Below are positions 7,967 through 16,481 of a stretch of 43,459 nucleotides of DNA, piece after piece (position 1 is the stretch's first letter; every line of letters begins with the position of its first letter). Origin of the DNA: Myxococcales bacterium (GTDB taxonomy: Bacteria > Myxococcota_A > UBA9042); NCBI GenBank assembly GCA_009692465.1, contig SHZD01000025.1, positions 1 to 43,459 of the forward strand. Reading direction: 5' to 3'. A program made the position numbers and the translations under genes. The notes beneath the pieces were generated by a model, which did not search any database, was not told where the DNA came from, and worked only from the letters and a program-made list of their open reading frames with translations.

Positions 7967-10678
7967 TTGCACCGTTTGGATTCTTCTTTGTTCATTCTGG
8001 CTGCCGCAGCTGCCCGCTCCGCCGTCGCCGCGCTCAGCGGTTGGGGTGGCAGTCCGCCGCGATTTTGGGCGTGGCTGCTGGCGGCCGTCATGGGTGCCAG
8101 CGCGGTCGGGTCCACCGAGCAAGCCGGGGCGCGGCCGGCCTCCTCCACCACCAAGGTGGTGAAAAGCAAGGCCGGCCCTGCCACGAAAACCAGCGCAGAC
8201 CCTGCCACGAAAACCAAGGCGGGGGCTGACAAGAGCAGCAGCAGCGGGTCCAAGTCGGCGGCGCCCAAAGCAGGCGCAAAGGGCGGCGCAAAGGGCGGCG
8301 CAAAGGGCGGCGCAAAAGGCGCGGCAAAGTCGGGGTCGCCAAAAGCGGGATCGGCAAAATCGGCGCGCGGCACAACAGCCGGGGCCACCAAATCGCGCAG
8401 CTCGCGCCAAAAGCCGAGCAAATTGAAGACGGTCCGGGCAGCGCCCAAGCCGACCCAAACCAAGGTCAAGGCCCAGGTGGCGGCCGACGACGACGCCCAA
8501 ACACCCGCATTGGAGTTGCCGGTCGCGGCCACTTGGACAGAATTGCACCGCGCCGTGCAGCGTTGGCGGGTGGGCAAGCTCGCCCATCTGGCCGACGATT
8601 TGCTGCGGATGCAGCGCGCCAAGGACCGCGACTTGGCGGCGGCGGCTGCCCACGTCCACGCCCGCCTGGAAGCTAGGCTAGGCCACGGCGATAAGGCGGC
8701 AAAACTGCTGATTAAAGCCAAGCTAGTCGCCGATATCGCTCCGGCTGCGCAGCATTGGGCGCAGGTCGAGGTCTTGCAGGCGCAGGGCAAGCTCAAGGCG
8801 GCGCTGGAAAAGCTGCAGACGTTTCGGGCTAATTATGGCAGTTTTCGCTGGGCAGCCGCCGACTTGCTGTACTCGCGGCTGTACGAGAAAGTGGGGCCGC
8901 CGCAGGCTGCGGTCGACACCGCGCTGGCGCTGTACGACAAGGCAGCCGAACACTTGCCGCGCGATGAGTTGCTAGCGCGAGCCGCGCGGTTGCAATTGGG
9001 ATTGGATGTCGGCAAAGGCAAGAAACTATGGAAGAAGCTGCTGCTGAATCACCCAGAATCGCCGTTTGTTGACGAGGCTGCGCACGCGGTGCCGCCGGCG
9101 TCGTTGAGCGACGACGAGCAGTTTGACCAAATGGTGACGCTGTTTTCGCGCCGCGCCTATGAGCGCTGTCGGGCGCTGGGAGTTGTGCTGTGGGTCAAGG
9201 GCCATCGCCGCTCAGAAGTAGGCTATTTCTTAGGTAAAATTGGCTCCGAGCGCTTGCGCGACGATTACCCCGGCGCGGCGATGTACTTGGCAGAGGCGGT
9301 GACTCCGGACTCGCCGCTATCGCAAAATGCGTTGAGTTCTTATGCCTTGGTGTTGGGCAAGATCGGCAAGATTGAGCAGTCCATTGCCCACTACGACGAG
9401 TGGCTGGTGCGCTACCCCGGGGTCAAGAATGACCGCCGCATCGACCTGCACTACGACCGCGCGCGCACCCTGCACATGGCCGGCCGCAGCCTGGAGGCGG
9501 CGCGCGATTTGGCCGCCGCGCTCGATCTCAGTGATCGCGACATCGATGCCGGCAAGTACCGGTGGTTCGTTGGGTTTTGGACCCTGCTCGGTGGCAAGCC
9601 GGCCCAGGCGATGGAATTGCTCAAGCCGCTGATGTCCAATACCAATCCGCTGGTCGGGGCCAAGGCGCGCTACTGGGTGGCCAAGGCTCAGGACGCGGTT
9701 GGCGACCGCCAAGCGGCGACGGAAACGCTGTTGCATATGGTCGAGCGCTATCCGCTGACCTATTACAGTGCGCTAGGCGAAAACCTGCTGCATCAATGGG
9801 GCGCCGGCGACAAATTGCCGGCGCTCGAGGACTTTTCGAAAGTCAGTACCGCTGCAAGTGATCCGTTTGCCGGCTTGAAAATGACTGAGAATCTGCGGGC
9901 CTTGCGGGTGGCAACCGCGCTGGGTGAACCCGATGTGGCGCGGGCGGCGTGGGACAGTCTGCAGGCCGGCTTGCGCATGGAACTGGGCTACGACCGCTGG
10001 CGCAGGCTCAAGCTGGATTTGGCAGACCCGCTGGAGGAATTTGCCGACGCCCGCAGCGACGTATTGCGCAACAATCGGGAAGTGCTGGGTAAACTGCCGA
10101 CGCGCGATACATTGGCCGCTTGGCGTGGCATTTATCCGCGGGCGTTTGGCACCCATGTGGTCGCCGCGGCTGAGCGGTGGGGCGCGCCTGAGTGGATGGT
10201 GTACGCCCACATGCTGCAGGAGTCGGCCTATCGGCCCGAGTTGATTTCGGGAGCCCCTGCCTATGGATTATTGGAATTGCTCGACCGCACCGCGGTGCGC
10301 TTGGCCCACGAAGCGCGCGAGGATTACCAACTATGGATGCTGATGGAACCGGCCCACAACGTGCGCTGGGGCACCCAATATTTGGGGGCGTTGTACAAGA
10401 AATTCAATAAGCAACTGCCGTTTGCGATTGCCTCGTACAATGGCGGACCCATGTTGATGGAGTACCACCTCAAGCAGCAGGCCAAGCTCGGTCGACCGTT
10501 TGACGAGATGATTGACGACTTGGGCCCGCACGAATCGCGCAACTATGTCCGCATGGTGATTGGGCATTTCTTGCGCTATTTGGCGCTGTACGAGTCGGCG
10601 CCCAAAGCGGCGGTGCTGCTGGGGCAACTGCTGCCTAAGACGTGGAAAGCCGAGTATTTACCCCAGCCAGATTACTGA
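7967..10678 (+). CDS. Soluble lytic murein transglycosylase, Slt70-like, with Lys/Ala-rich N-terminus
   Basis: Up to 903 aa. The start is uncertain: TTG 7967 gives a hydrophobic N-terminus, and no strong ribosome site is visible. Residues ~60-170 are low-complexity Lys/Ala/Gly/Ser, including four 12-bp coding repeats (GGAK, ~8275-8325). A long TPR-like helical superhelix follows (~180-700). The C-terminal SLT domain has the catalytic Glu (E752 in LQESAYRP), GAPAYGLLELL in place of the usual GxxGLMQLMP, and ASYNGGP. By family it cleaves the MurNAc-GlcNAc bond of peptidoglycan in the periplasm, forming 1,6-anhydroMurNAc. The GLLELL change of the Gln-Leu motif is unusual, but the catalytic acid is kept. 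It is flanked by element B2. Confidence 0.85.
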   Translation: MHRLDSSLFILAAAAARSAVAALSGWGGSPPRFWAWLLAAVMGASAVGSTEQAGARPASSTTKVVKSKAGPATKTSADPATKTKAGADKSSSSGSKSAAPKAGAKGGAKGGAKGGAKGAAKSGSPKAGSAKSARGTTAGATKSRSSRQKPSKLKTVRAAPKPTQTKVKAQVAADDDAQTPALELPVAATWTELHRAVQRWRVGKLAHLADDLLRMQRAKDRDLAAAAAHVHARLEARLGHGDKAAKLLIKAKLVADIAPAAQHWAQVEVLQAQGKLKAALEKLQTFRANYGSFRWAAADLLYSRLYEKVGPPQAAVDTALALYDKAAEHLPRDELLARAARLQLGLDVGKGKKLWKKLLLNHPESPFVDEAAHAVPPASLSDDEQFDQMVTLFSRRAYERCRALGVVLWVKGHRRSEVGYFLGKIGSERLRDDYPGAAMYLAEAVTPDSPLSQNALSSYALVLGKIGKIEQSIAHYDEWLVRYPGVKNDRRIDLHYDRARTLHMAGRSLEAARDLAAALDLSDRDIDAGKYRWFVGFWTLLGGKPAQAMELLKPLMSNTNPLVGAKARYWVAKAQDAVGDRQAATETLLHMVERYPLTYYSALGENLLHQWGAGDKLPALEDFSKVSTAASDPFAGLKMTENLRALRVATALGEPDVARAAWDSLQAGLRMELGYDRWRRLKLDLADPLEEFADARSDVLRNNREVLGKLPTRDTLAAWRGIYPRAFGTHVVAAAERWGAPEWMVYAHMLQESAYRPELISGAPAYGLLELLDRTAVRLAHEAREDYQLWMLMEPAHNVRWGTQYLGALYKKFNKQLPFAIASYNGGPMLMEYHLKQQAKLGRPFDEMIDDLGPHESRNYVRMVIGHFLRYLALYESAPKAAVLLGQLLPKTWKAEYLPQPDY

Positions 10679-10683
10679 GGCGT

Positions 10684-10890
10684 CTAGGAGCCTGTCGGAA
10701 ATCAATTGTTTATAAAATGTCTATCCGGTTATACACAATGAATCTATTACGATCTGACAGTCTCCTAGCTTCTCAGATATTCTCAACTGTCCAAGAACTG
10801 CCCGGAGTGAATCCGTGCAGTTTCGGGCAGTTGCCGCCGTCTAGCCAGACGGCGCTAAGAGCGAGTCGCAATACTCCGACTCGCTCCTAG
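10684..10890 (+). repeat. Intergenic element family B, copy B2
   Basis: Near-identical to B1 in the same orientation, with CTAG at 10684-10687 and 10887-10890. The right-end hairpin is perfect (ctaggagcgagtcg is absent its CTAG here as gctaagagcgagtcg, pairing cgactcgct). The right-hand CTAG supplies the TAG stop codon of the converging minus-strand gene (10887-10889). It begins six bases after the transglycosylase stop. Confidence 0.88.
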
Positions 10891-12593
10891 TAGTTTCCGT
10901 CCCCTGAAGTTGCGGTGCTTGCCGCACAAAGCTCAATGGCCGCGGGTACATCGATGGGCGCGGCCGCTGTCCGTGGCCCTAGGCGTTGCAGATGCCAGCG
11001 ACCGTGAGCGGCCAGACTGCCAAACCGACCGAAAAACTGGCAAATCTGCTGCAGATTGTGCGGCCAGTTGGGCCCGGTGCGCACCAGTACCACAGCCCGG
11101 GCGTCGCGCCACCCCAAGCGCCACTGGCTCGGATCGGGCGGCGGCACTTGCAGGTAATCGGAACTGCGCTGAATTAGGATTTCGATGCCATAATCAGCGA
11201 ACAATCGCGCCGCCGTCGGCCCGCGCACTTGCATGGTCAGGCCGTCGCGGACCGCTTGTTCACCGGCCAATAGCCAGCGGCCGTCCAGAAAAACCTGCTG
11301 GTGATCATAGAGTTGCCAAGACAGATAGCCGCCCCACGGGTCGGGGTTGAGCAGGCGACCGCGCAAGCCGGTGTGCTGTAAGAACGCGGCGGCCTTGACC
11401 GGAAAAGAACGCGCATCCAAAGCGGTGTCTGCTGCGCCAGTCGCCGTATGTGGCGCACTTGCGGACCACTGCCTCGGCCACAGGGCGGCAAACTGCTGAG
11501 CAGGTGGAGCGTACACCGCGCCGGCCAGGGCCAGGGCCGCGGCGAACGCGGGCAGCGAACCCACCGCCCCTGTCAACGGCCAGCGCCGCAGCGCGAAAAG
11601 GCCAGTCACCACCAGAAAAACCGTCATCCGCCGGGTTATCGCGGCGTGGGCCAGCGCGAACAGGGCCGCCAATCCCCCCGGAAATAGGCCGGGGTGTTGC
11701 GGTTGCGCTGGCCGCAGCAGCGCGGCCACCGTCCACGCCAGCAGACCGGCCCACAGCGCGACAATGCCGGGATGCTCCGCCCACACGTCGGCGGCGAGCA
11801 GGGGCTGCCATTCGTCGGACAGGGCGCCATTGATGGCCTGCGAATGCAGCACGTAGGCGATCATGCCCACGCCCATCGGCTGACAGAGCACCGCGACCGC
11901 CGCCACCACCAAACGCAGCAGCGGTTGTCGCAGCGCCTGCAGGCGCCAATTGCCGCTGCGTAGCTCTTGCCGCTCGCTCCACAGGGCCTGCGCCACCCCA
12001 ATACCGGCATACAGCGGCGCCACCAACGCGCTGGAATGCAGATTCGCCCACAGCACCGTTAGACAAAACCACAAGGCAATCTTGCGCTTGCACCACAGCT
12101 GCGGATCTCCCAGCCCGATGCCCAGCACCGCAATCGCCAGCAGCCAGCCGAACACATGCGGACGCATGGCCACGTGCGGCGCGACCACCGCGGTCCAGCC
12201 CAGCAGCAGCCAAGCCCGCCCTAGCGGCTCAATCCCCTGTTGTTTGCCGGCCCTAAGCAACGCAACTGCGCAGCCCAGCACCATCGACACCAACAGCCAG
12301 CGCAGCGCCGCCCACTGCCCGACCATGGCCGCCGCGCCAATGACGACCTGCGCCAACCACTCATGGGGCCGGTCGCCACCGCGGTCGGTCCACACCAGCG
12401 GATCGGGAGTGGGCAGCAACGCCCGATGCTCCACCATCCAGCGGCCCACCGTTGCGTGCATCGGCACATCGGAGTCGGCGATCGGCTGCAAGGCCACAAA
12501 AACCAGGGGCAAGCACGCCAACCAGGGCAAGACATTGTGAAACTTGGGGTACGACAGCGGCGAACGGGCCATGTGGTTGAGCATGCCACGCAT
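10887..12593 (-). CDS. Polytopic inner-membrane protein, GT-C-like
   Basis: A 568-aa protein started at ATG 12593; in-frame ATGs at 12584 and 12572 are alternatives. After a short N-terminus there is a first helix (LPWLACLPLVFVAL), a loop with DSDVPMHATVGRWMVEH that resembles the first periplasmic loop of GT-C glycosyltransferases, then about ten hydrophobic helices, and a C-terminal soluble domain of ~170 aa (LRGRLLNPDPWGGYLSWQL, VFLDGRWLL). The last block resembles the C-terminal part of bacterial membrane proteins that follow lipid-linked sugar transferases; substrate unknown. It is divergent from the lipoprotein gene at 12662. Its TAG stop is formed by the end of element B2. Confidence 0.65.
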   Translation of the reverse strand: MRGMLNHMARSPLSYPKFHNVLPWLACLPLVFVALQPIADSDVPMHATVGRWMVEHRALLPTPDPLVWTDRGGDRPHEWLAQVVIGAAAMVGQWAALRWLLVSMVLGCAVALLRAGKQQGIEPLGRAWLLLGWTAVVAPHVAMRPHVFGWLLAIAVLGIGLGDPQLWCKRKIALWFCLTVLWANLHSSALVAPLYAGIGVAQALWSERQELRSGNWRLQALRQPLLRLVVAAVAVLCQPMGVGMIAYVLHSQAINGALSDEWQPLLAADVWAEHPGIVALWAGLLAWTVAALLRPAQPQHPGLFPGGLAALFALAHAAITRRMTVFLVVTGLFALRRWPLTGAVGSLPAFAAALALAGAVYAPPAQQFAALWPRQWSASAPHTATGAADTALDARSFPVKAAAFLQHTGLRGRLLNPDPWGGYLSWQLYDHQQVFLDGRWLLAGEQAVRDGLTMQVRGPTAARLFADYGIEILIQRSSDYLQVPPPDPSQWRLGWRDARAVVLVRTGPNWPHNLQQICQFFGRFGSLAAHGRWHLQRLGPRTAAAPIDVPAAIELCAASTATSGDGNY

Positions 12594-12661
12594 TGAACGC
12601 CGACGAAATCGCCGCTCTGCAGTTCATGTGGTATCGTGGCGCACTCTTGGAGAGACTGGCC

Positions 12662-15067
12662 ATGGCATACGGCAAGCACTTACGGCACTGGTTGGCAACG
12701 ACACTGGCGGCGGCCATTTCGGTGGCCCACGGTTGCGCCGAGCCGGGCCCTGAATTGACCGACTTGCAAGCCCTGAGCGCGGCCCCGGTCACCATTCGCT
12801 ACACCTTTTGGGCCTCCAAGACCGGCTTTGCCAGCAGCGCCAACAACTCGGCCTTCAAGGCGTTTTGGCCCTACGGCGTCCAGTTTTCGGCGACGCTGCC
12901 GGGTCGCAGCCCCGGCGAATTTCAGGCCAATCGCGCCCAGATCCGGCGCTGGATCGGCACGGTGGGCGAATTGGGCGCCAACACCATTCGGGTGCAAACG
13001 GTGCAAGCGCCAGAATTTTATCAGGAACTGCGGCGGTACAATTTGGCCAGACCAAGTAAGCCGTTGTTTTTGCTACAGGGCGCCTGGCTGGCCGATCCGA
13101 GCGATATCGCTGGGGCCCAAAAAGACCACGGGTACTTGGACCCTTTGATAGTGGCTCGCTTCAAGGACGAAATCGACAAGGCGGTCGATGTGGTTCATGG
13201 CAAGCGCGTCATTGCGGAGGCCGATCCCAAGGTGCATCCCGAAAACTATGGTCGCGCCTTTGGCACCTATACCGCCGACGTGTCGCCGTGGCTGCTTGGG
13301 TACTTGCTGGGCCGCGAACTCGATCCCCAAACCATGCACCGGGCGGCGCTGAGCCATGCGGCCAAAGGCTGGCCGAACGGCAAGTTTGTCGCCATTGCCA
13401 AGGCCTCGGCGCTGGAATCATTTTACGTTGAACACATGGACTATCTGGCCGGTTTAGAGAGTCAACGCTACTCTCAGACCCATGCGCTAGGCTGGGTCAA
13501 TTGGCCGACCACCGACCCGATCGTGCACTTTACCGAGCCCAAGTTTCCCCATTCACTTGAGGACTACGAAACGCTCGACTTGAACAGCATTGAGGTCAAA
13601 CCGACGCTGCCGGCTGGCGTGTTCGTGGCCTATCACAGCTACCCGTTTCATCCCGATTTTGTGTCTTATCAGCCTGATTACGCCAAGGTAACCGACGCGG
13701 ACGGCGCCAATCCGTGGCTGGGTTACTTGCAAGATTTGGGCAAAGCCCACCCCAATTTCGCCGTGTTGATCGCCGCGACCGGCCATCCGTCGAGCCAAGG
13801 CTGCGCGCATTTTACCCCAAGTGGCCTCAATCATGGTGGTTACAACGAGCAAGAGCAGGGCTACGCCAATCTGCGCACGCTGCGCACGGTGGCCCAAGCC
13901 GGGCTACACGGCGCGCTGCTGCCCGAAGTGATCGACCAGTGGTTCATGGGCAGTTGGCTGACCGTGCCGGTGGTGGTCCCGGTTCAGCGCCAGCGCCTGT
14001 GGCACAATACCCAAAATGCCAATCAGCACTACGGGTTGATCGCGCTGCTGCCCGGAGATGCGACCACTGGCCACCAGATCGATGGTCAGCAAAAGGACTG
14101 GGTCGGCAAGGCCCCGCAACTGGTTAAGAGTTTTCCGCATCTTTCGCCGCGCGGCGATGGTTTTGATCCAATGCGGGTGCTGCAGGACCTGACGGTGAGC
14201 CACGACGCCGGATTTTTGCACATTCGGCTGCGGGTGCAGAGCCTCGATCCCGATGGCGACGGCAAGGTGCAATGGGACCGGGTGGACTACGCGATCGCAC
14301 TGGACACCGTCGATCCGAACAGGGGCGACAGTCGGCTCGATGCGGCAGGCAAGCTGCAGACCGAGCGCCGCGCCGAGTTTATCGTGCGCATTCACAGTGC
14401 CACCGACGTGCAACTGTGGGTGGATCGGCCGTACGACCTGTTCGGTATCGGTCAAGGTCAGCAGCAATTATGGCAGAAATATCGAACAGTTACCAATGAC
14501 GCCGGCCAGTGGCTGCTGGTGCAAGCGCGGACCAACAGCGAGTATGTGTGGCACGAACCGCTGCCGGGCAACATGACCCAATTTCACATGCTGAGCGGAC
14601 AGTTGGCCCAAGAGACCGGGCGGTTTCGCACCGGACTGCAAACTGAGAATTCGGCAAGCAATTTTTGGTTTGATCGGGCGAGCGGGGTGATGGAATTGCG
14701 GATTCCGTGGGCGCTTTTGCATTTTTCCGATCCCAGTCAGCGCCGGGTGATCGACCATGCCAGCGACACGACGGCGACGATTGGTACCGCGATTACGCCG
14801 GCAATTGGCGTGATGGCCGCTAGCTACGCCGGTCAGGACGAGGCAGAGCCGGAGGTCAGCGACACGTTGCCAGCGGCGCTGCCGACGGTGGCTGGCGATG
14901 GCAGTTCCAAAGCGTGGAAAATTCCGGCGCAGGGCACCGTTTCGTACACGTGGCCGCCATGGGATCAGGCGCTGGCTTGGCACGAGCGGCGCAAGCTCAG
15001 TTTTTTTGTGCTGCGCGACCATGCCGCCAAGGTGCTGCCAGCGAGCGCAGGTGTCGGCTTGCCCTAG
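12662..15067 (+). CDS. Large lipoprotein with TIM-barrel glycosidase-like domain
   Basis: An 801-aa protein from ATG 12662, with GGAGAG upstream; an upstream TTG is in frame but less likely. The signal peptide ends at C25 in SVAHGC, a non-standard lipobox, so lipidation is probable but not certain. Residues ~45-430 read like a glycoside-hydrolase (beta/alpha)8 domain: IRYTFWASKTGF, the ELGANTIRVQT strand/helix, DPKVHPENYGRAFGTY, LLGYLLGREL, FVAYHSYPFHPDF, and SGLNHGGYNEQEQG near a presumed catalytic glutamate. The C-terminal half is beta-rich, like carbohydrate-binding or DUF domains. The substrate is unknown; envelope or exopolysaccharide processing is a guess. The TAG stop lies in the first CTAG of element D2. 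Confidence 0.6.
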   Translation: MAYGKHLRHWLATTLAAAISVAHGCAEPGPELTDLQALSAAPVTIRYTFWASKTGFASSANNSAFKAFWPYGVQFSATLPGRSPGEFQANRAQIRRWIGTVGELGANTIRVQTVQAPEFYQELRRYNLARPSKPLFLLQGAWLADPSDIAGAQKDHGYLDPLIVARFKDEIDKAVDVVHGKRVIAEADPKVHPENYGRAFGTYTADVSPWLLGYLLGRELDPQTMHRAALSHAAKGWPNGKFVAIAKASALESFYVEHMDYLAGLESQRYSQTHALGWVNWPTTDPIVHFTEPKFPHSLEDYETLDLNSIEVKPTLPAGVFVAYHSYPFHPDFVSYQPDYAKVTDADGANPWLGYLQDLGKAHPNFAVLIAATGHPSSQGCAHFTPSGLNHGGYNEQEQGYANLRTLRTVAQAGLHGALLPEVIDQWFMGSWLTVPVVVPVQRQRLWHNTQNANQHYGLIALLPGDATTGHQIDGQQKDWVGKAPQLVKSFPHLSPRGDGFDPMRVLQDLTVSHDAGFLHIRLRVQSLDPDGDGKVQWDRVDYAIALDTVDPNRGDSRLDAAGKLQTERRAEFIVRIHSATDVQLWVDRPYDLFGIGQGQQQLWQKYRTVTNDAGQWLLVQARTNSEYVWHEPLPGNMTQFHMLSGQLAQETGRFRTGLQTENSASNFWFDRASGVMELRIPWALLHFSDPSQRRVIDHASDTTATIGTAITPAIGVMAASYAGQDEAEPEVSDTLPAALPTVAGDGSSKAWKIPAQGTVSYTWPPWDQALAWHERRKLSFFVLRDHAAKVLPASAGVGLP

Positions 15068-15223
15068 AGAGCCGATCAAATACGATTTGCTCGGCGTCTC
15101 ATTGCTTGTTTCGTGGGTCGCGAGCCTGCGGCACTTATTCAATTGCCTGCGGGTTGGCGTCAGGTCGCTTCAGTTTTGTTGGGGAATTTCTTGTGGGTCG
15201 TCGTTAATTGGTCCGGTCTCTAG
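15064..15223 (+). repeat. Intergenic element family D, copy D2
   Basis: It runs from CTAG (15064-15067) to CTAG (15220-15223). Termini ctagagagccgatcaa and ttggtccggtctctag are imperfect inverted repeats. It is very similar to D3 in the same orientation. The left CTAG contains the stop codon of the lipoprotein gene. Confidence 0.88.
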
Positions 15224-15283
15224 ACCTTGTGCCGCTGGCGGGCGTCGCAGACTGCAATCGGTCCAAGGCGAGGGAGGTCGGCG

Positions 15284-16159
15284 ATGAGCTTAAAAGACGA
15301 CACCAAGCTGCAAATTGCCTGGCGGCAGGCGCGGGTGCAGTTGCGCCGTGGTCTGCGGCTTGTCGATCATCTGCGCCAGCCCGCCGCCTACCCGCCACCG
15401 CAGTTTGCCCGTCACAACACCGACTTTGGGCACGTGCATGGCCACAGTACCACTCAAATCGATCGCGACGACGCCGCTGCCCATCCGACGCTGGAACAGG
15501 GCAAGCGCCACAATCTCGCGCTGGCAGCCGCGTTTTTTGATGGGCTGGTGATCGGCCCGCATCAACCGCTGGCATTTTGGCCGACATTGGGCAGGATTAC
15601 CGCGCAGCGCGGCTTTGCCTACGGCATGGAGCTGCGCGGCGGCTGCATCGTTCCGGCGCTGGGTGGCGGCTTGTGCTTGCTTTCCAACGCATTGTTCGCC
15701 TTGGGTGCGCGCTTGGGCTGGACCATTGTCGAGCGTCACGGTCATTCGCAGCAGGCGGTGCCGCCGCCAGTCGACGAAATTTGGGGGCTTGACGCCACTT
15801 TGTTTTGGCCGCATGTGGACTTGCGGATGGCGCCGCTGCAGCGGGTGCGGCTGGGCTGCACGGTGGCCGGCGGGCAGTTGCACTTGCAAGTCAATGGCAA
15901 GGCCGCGCCGCTGGTGCGCTGCGAAATTAGCGCCCAAGGCGACCAAGTGCTGGTCATCGCCGGGGTGCGCCAGCGGCGCAACGTCTTGCTGCGAAAAACG
16001 TTTTCGCAAAGCAGCGGTGAACTTTTGAGCCACGAAACGCTCGCGACCAATCGCAAGGTGTTGCTGCACAGTTGGGAACAGGCGCGCAGTTGCCTGACCT
16101 GTGCCGAGGTCCACTGCAAGTCGCGGGTGCAGTTGGGGTCGACGGGTGGCGCTGGCTGA
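15284..16159 (+). CDS. VanW-like protein
   Basis: A 291-aa protein; the ATG at 15284 has GGAGG seven bases upstream. The centre matches the VanW domain: HNLALAAAFFDGLVI, then FWPTLGRITAQRGFAYGMEL, and GGCIVPALGGGLCLLSNALF, ending with a cysteine-bearing tail (CLTCAEVHCK). VanW-domain proteins occur beside vancomycin-resistance genes in some Gram-positives, but their biochemical role is not established, and nothing here suggests resistance: there is no vanS/R or ligase. It lies between elements D2 and C1, and its TGA stop is part of C1's terminus. Confidence 0.8.
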   Translation: MSLKDDTKLQIAWRQARVQLRRGLRLVDHLRQPAAYPPPQFARHNTDFGHVHGHSTTQIDRDDAAAHPTLEQGKRHNLALAAAFFDGLVIGPHQPLAFWPTLGRITAQRGFAYGMELRGGCIVPALGGGLCLLSNALFALGARLGWTIVERHGHSQQAVPPPVDEIWGLDATLFWPHVDLRMAPLQRVRLGCTVAGGQLHLQVNGKAAPLVRCEISAQGDQVLVIAGVRQRRNVLLRKTFSQSSGELLSHETLATNRKVLLHSWEQARSCLTCAEVHCKSRVQLGSTGGAG

Positions 16160-16297
16160 GGAACTGTCCACAACTAACGCGATCGATCTGGGCAACACAG
16201 GAGCGGCGAGTCGGCCTTTCAGGACGCGAGCTTAGCGACCAACAAAGCACGCAAACGGAACCAGTCCCACAATGACTTATTCTGGGACAGTTGCTAA
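16157..16297 (-). repeat. Intergenic element family C, copy C1 (reverse)
   Basis: It begins tgaggaactgtcc, whose TGA is the stop codon of the VanW-like gene. It ends with a hairpin read on the minus strand as ctgtcccagaataagtcatt/ctggttcc, identical in plan to C2 and C3. The middle carries ggagcggcgagtcggcctttcaggacgcgagcttagcgacc, shared with C2b on the other strand. There is no coding content. Confidence 0.82.
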
Positions 16298-16472
16298 GAG
16301 GGTGTTTACATTCATTGCCGAAGCGAGCGGAAACAGGCGCCCGCAAGGCAAGGCGGCGGTTTCCTGACGACCGAAACGCACTCGCAGTGCGTTGCAGGGA
16401 GGAAGACAATCGCCAACGCAGCATGCCGGGATGCATCCTGAACCACAGTAGGCGTTTTTTGAATACGCCCTC
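16298..16472 (+). repeat. MITE-like element family E
   Basis: Termini gagggtgtttac and gaatacgccctc are inverted repeats, and the element is flanked on both sides by TAA (16295-16297 and 16473-16475). A 3-bp TNA target duplication and GAGGGTGT-type ends are features of some IS5-family elements. It has no internal transposase frame and so looks like a non-autonomous derivative. It ends ten bases from the stop of the radical SAM gene. Confidence 0.7.
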
Positions 16473-16481
16473 TAACCGCCG

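Noticed and set aside
7760..8659. Long minus-strand frames over the transglycosylase N-terminus
   Set aside because: They are shadows of the low-complexity Lys/Ala-rich coding region and lack any motif.
15284..16159. Vancomycin resistance from the VanW-like gene
   Set aside because: VanW alone gives no resistance, and no van ligase, dehydrogenase or sensor genes are near.
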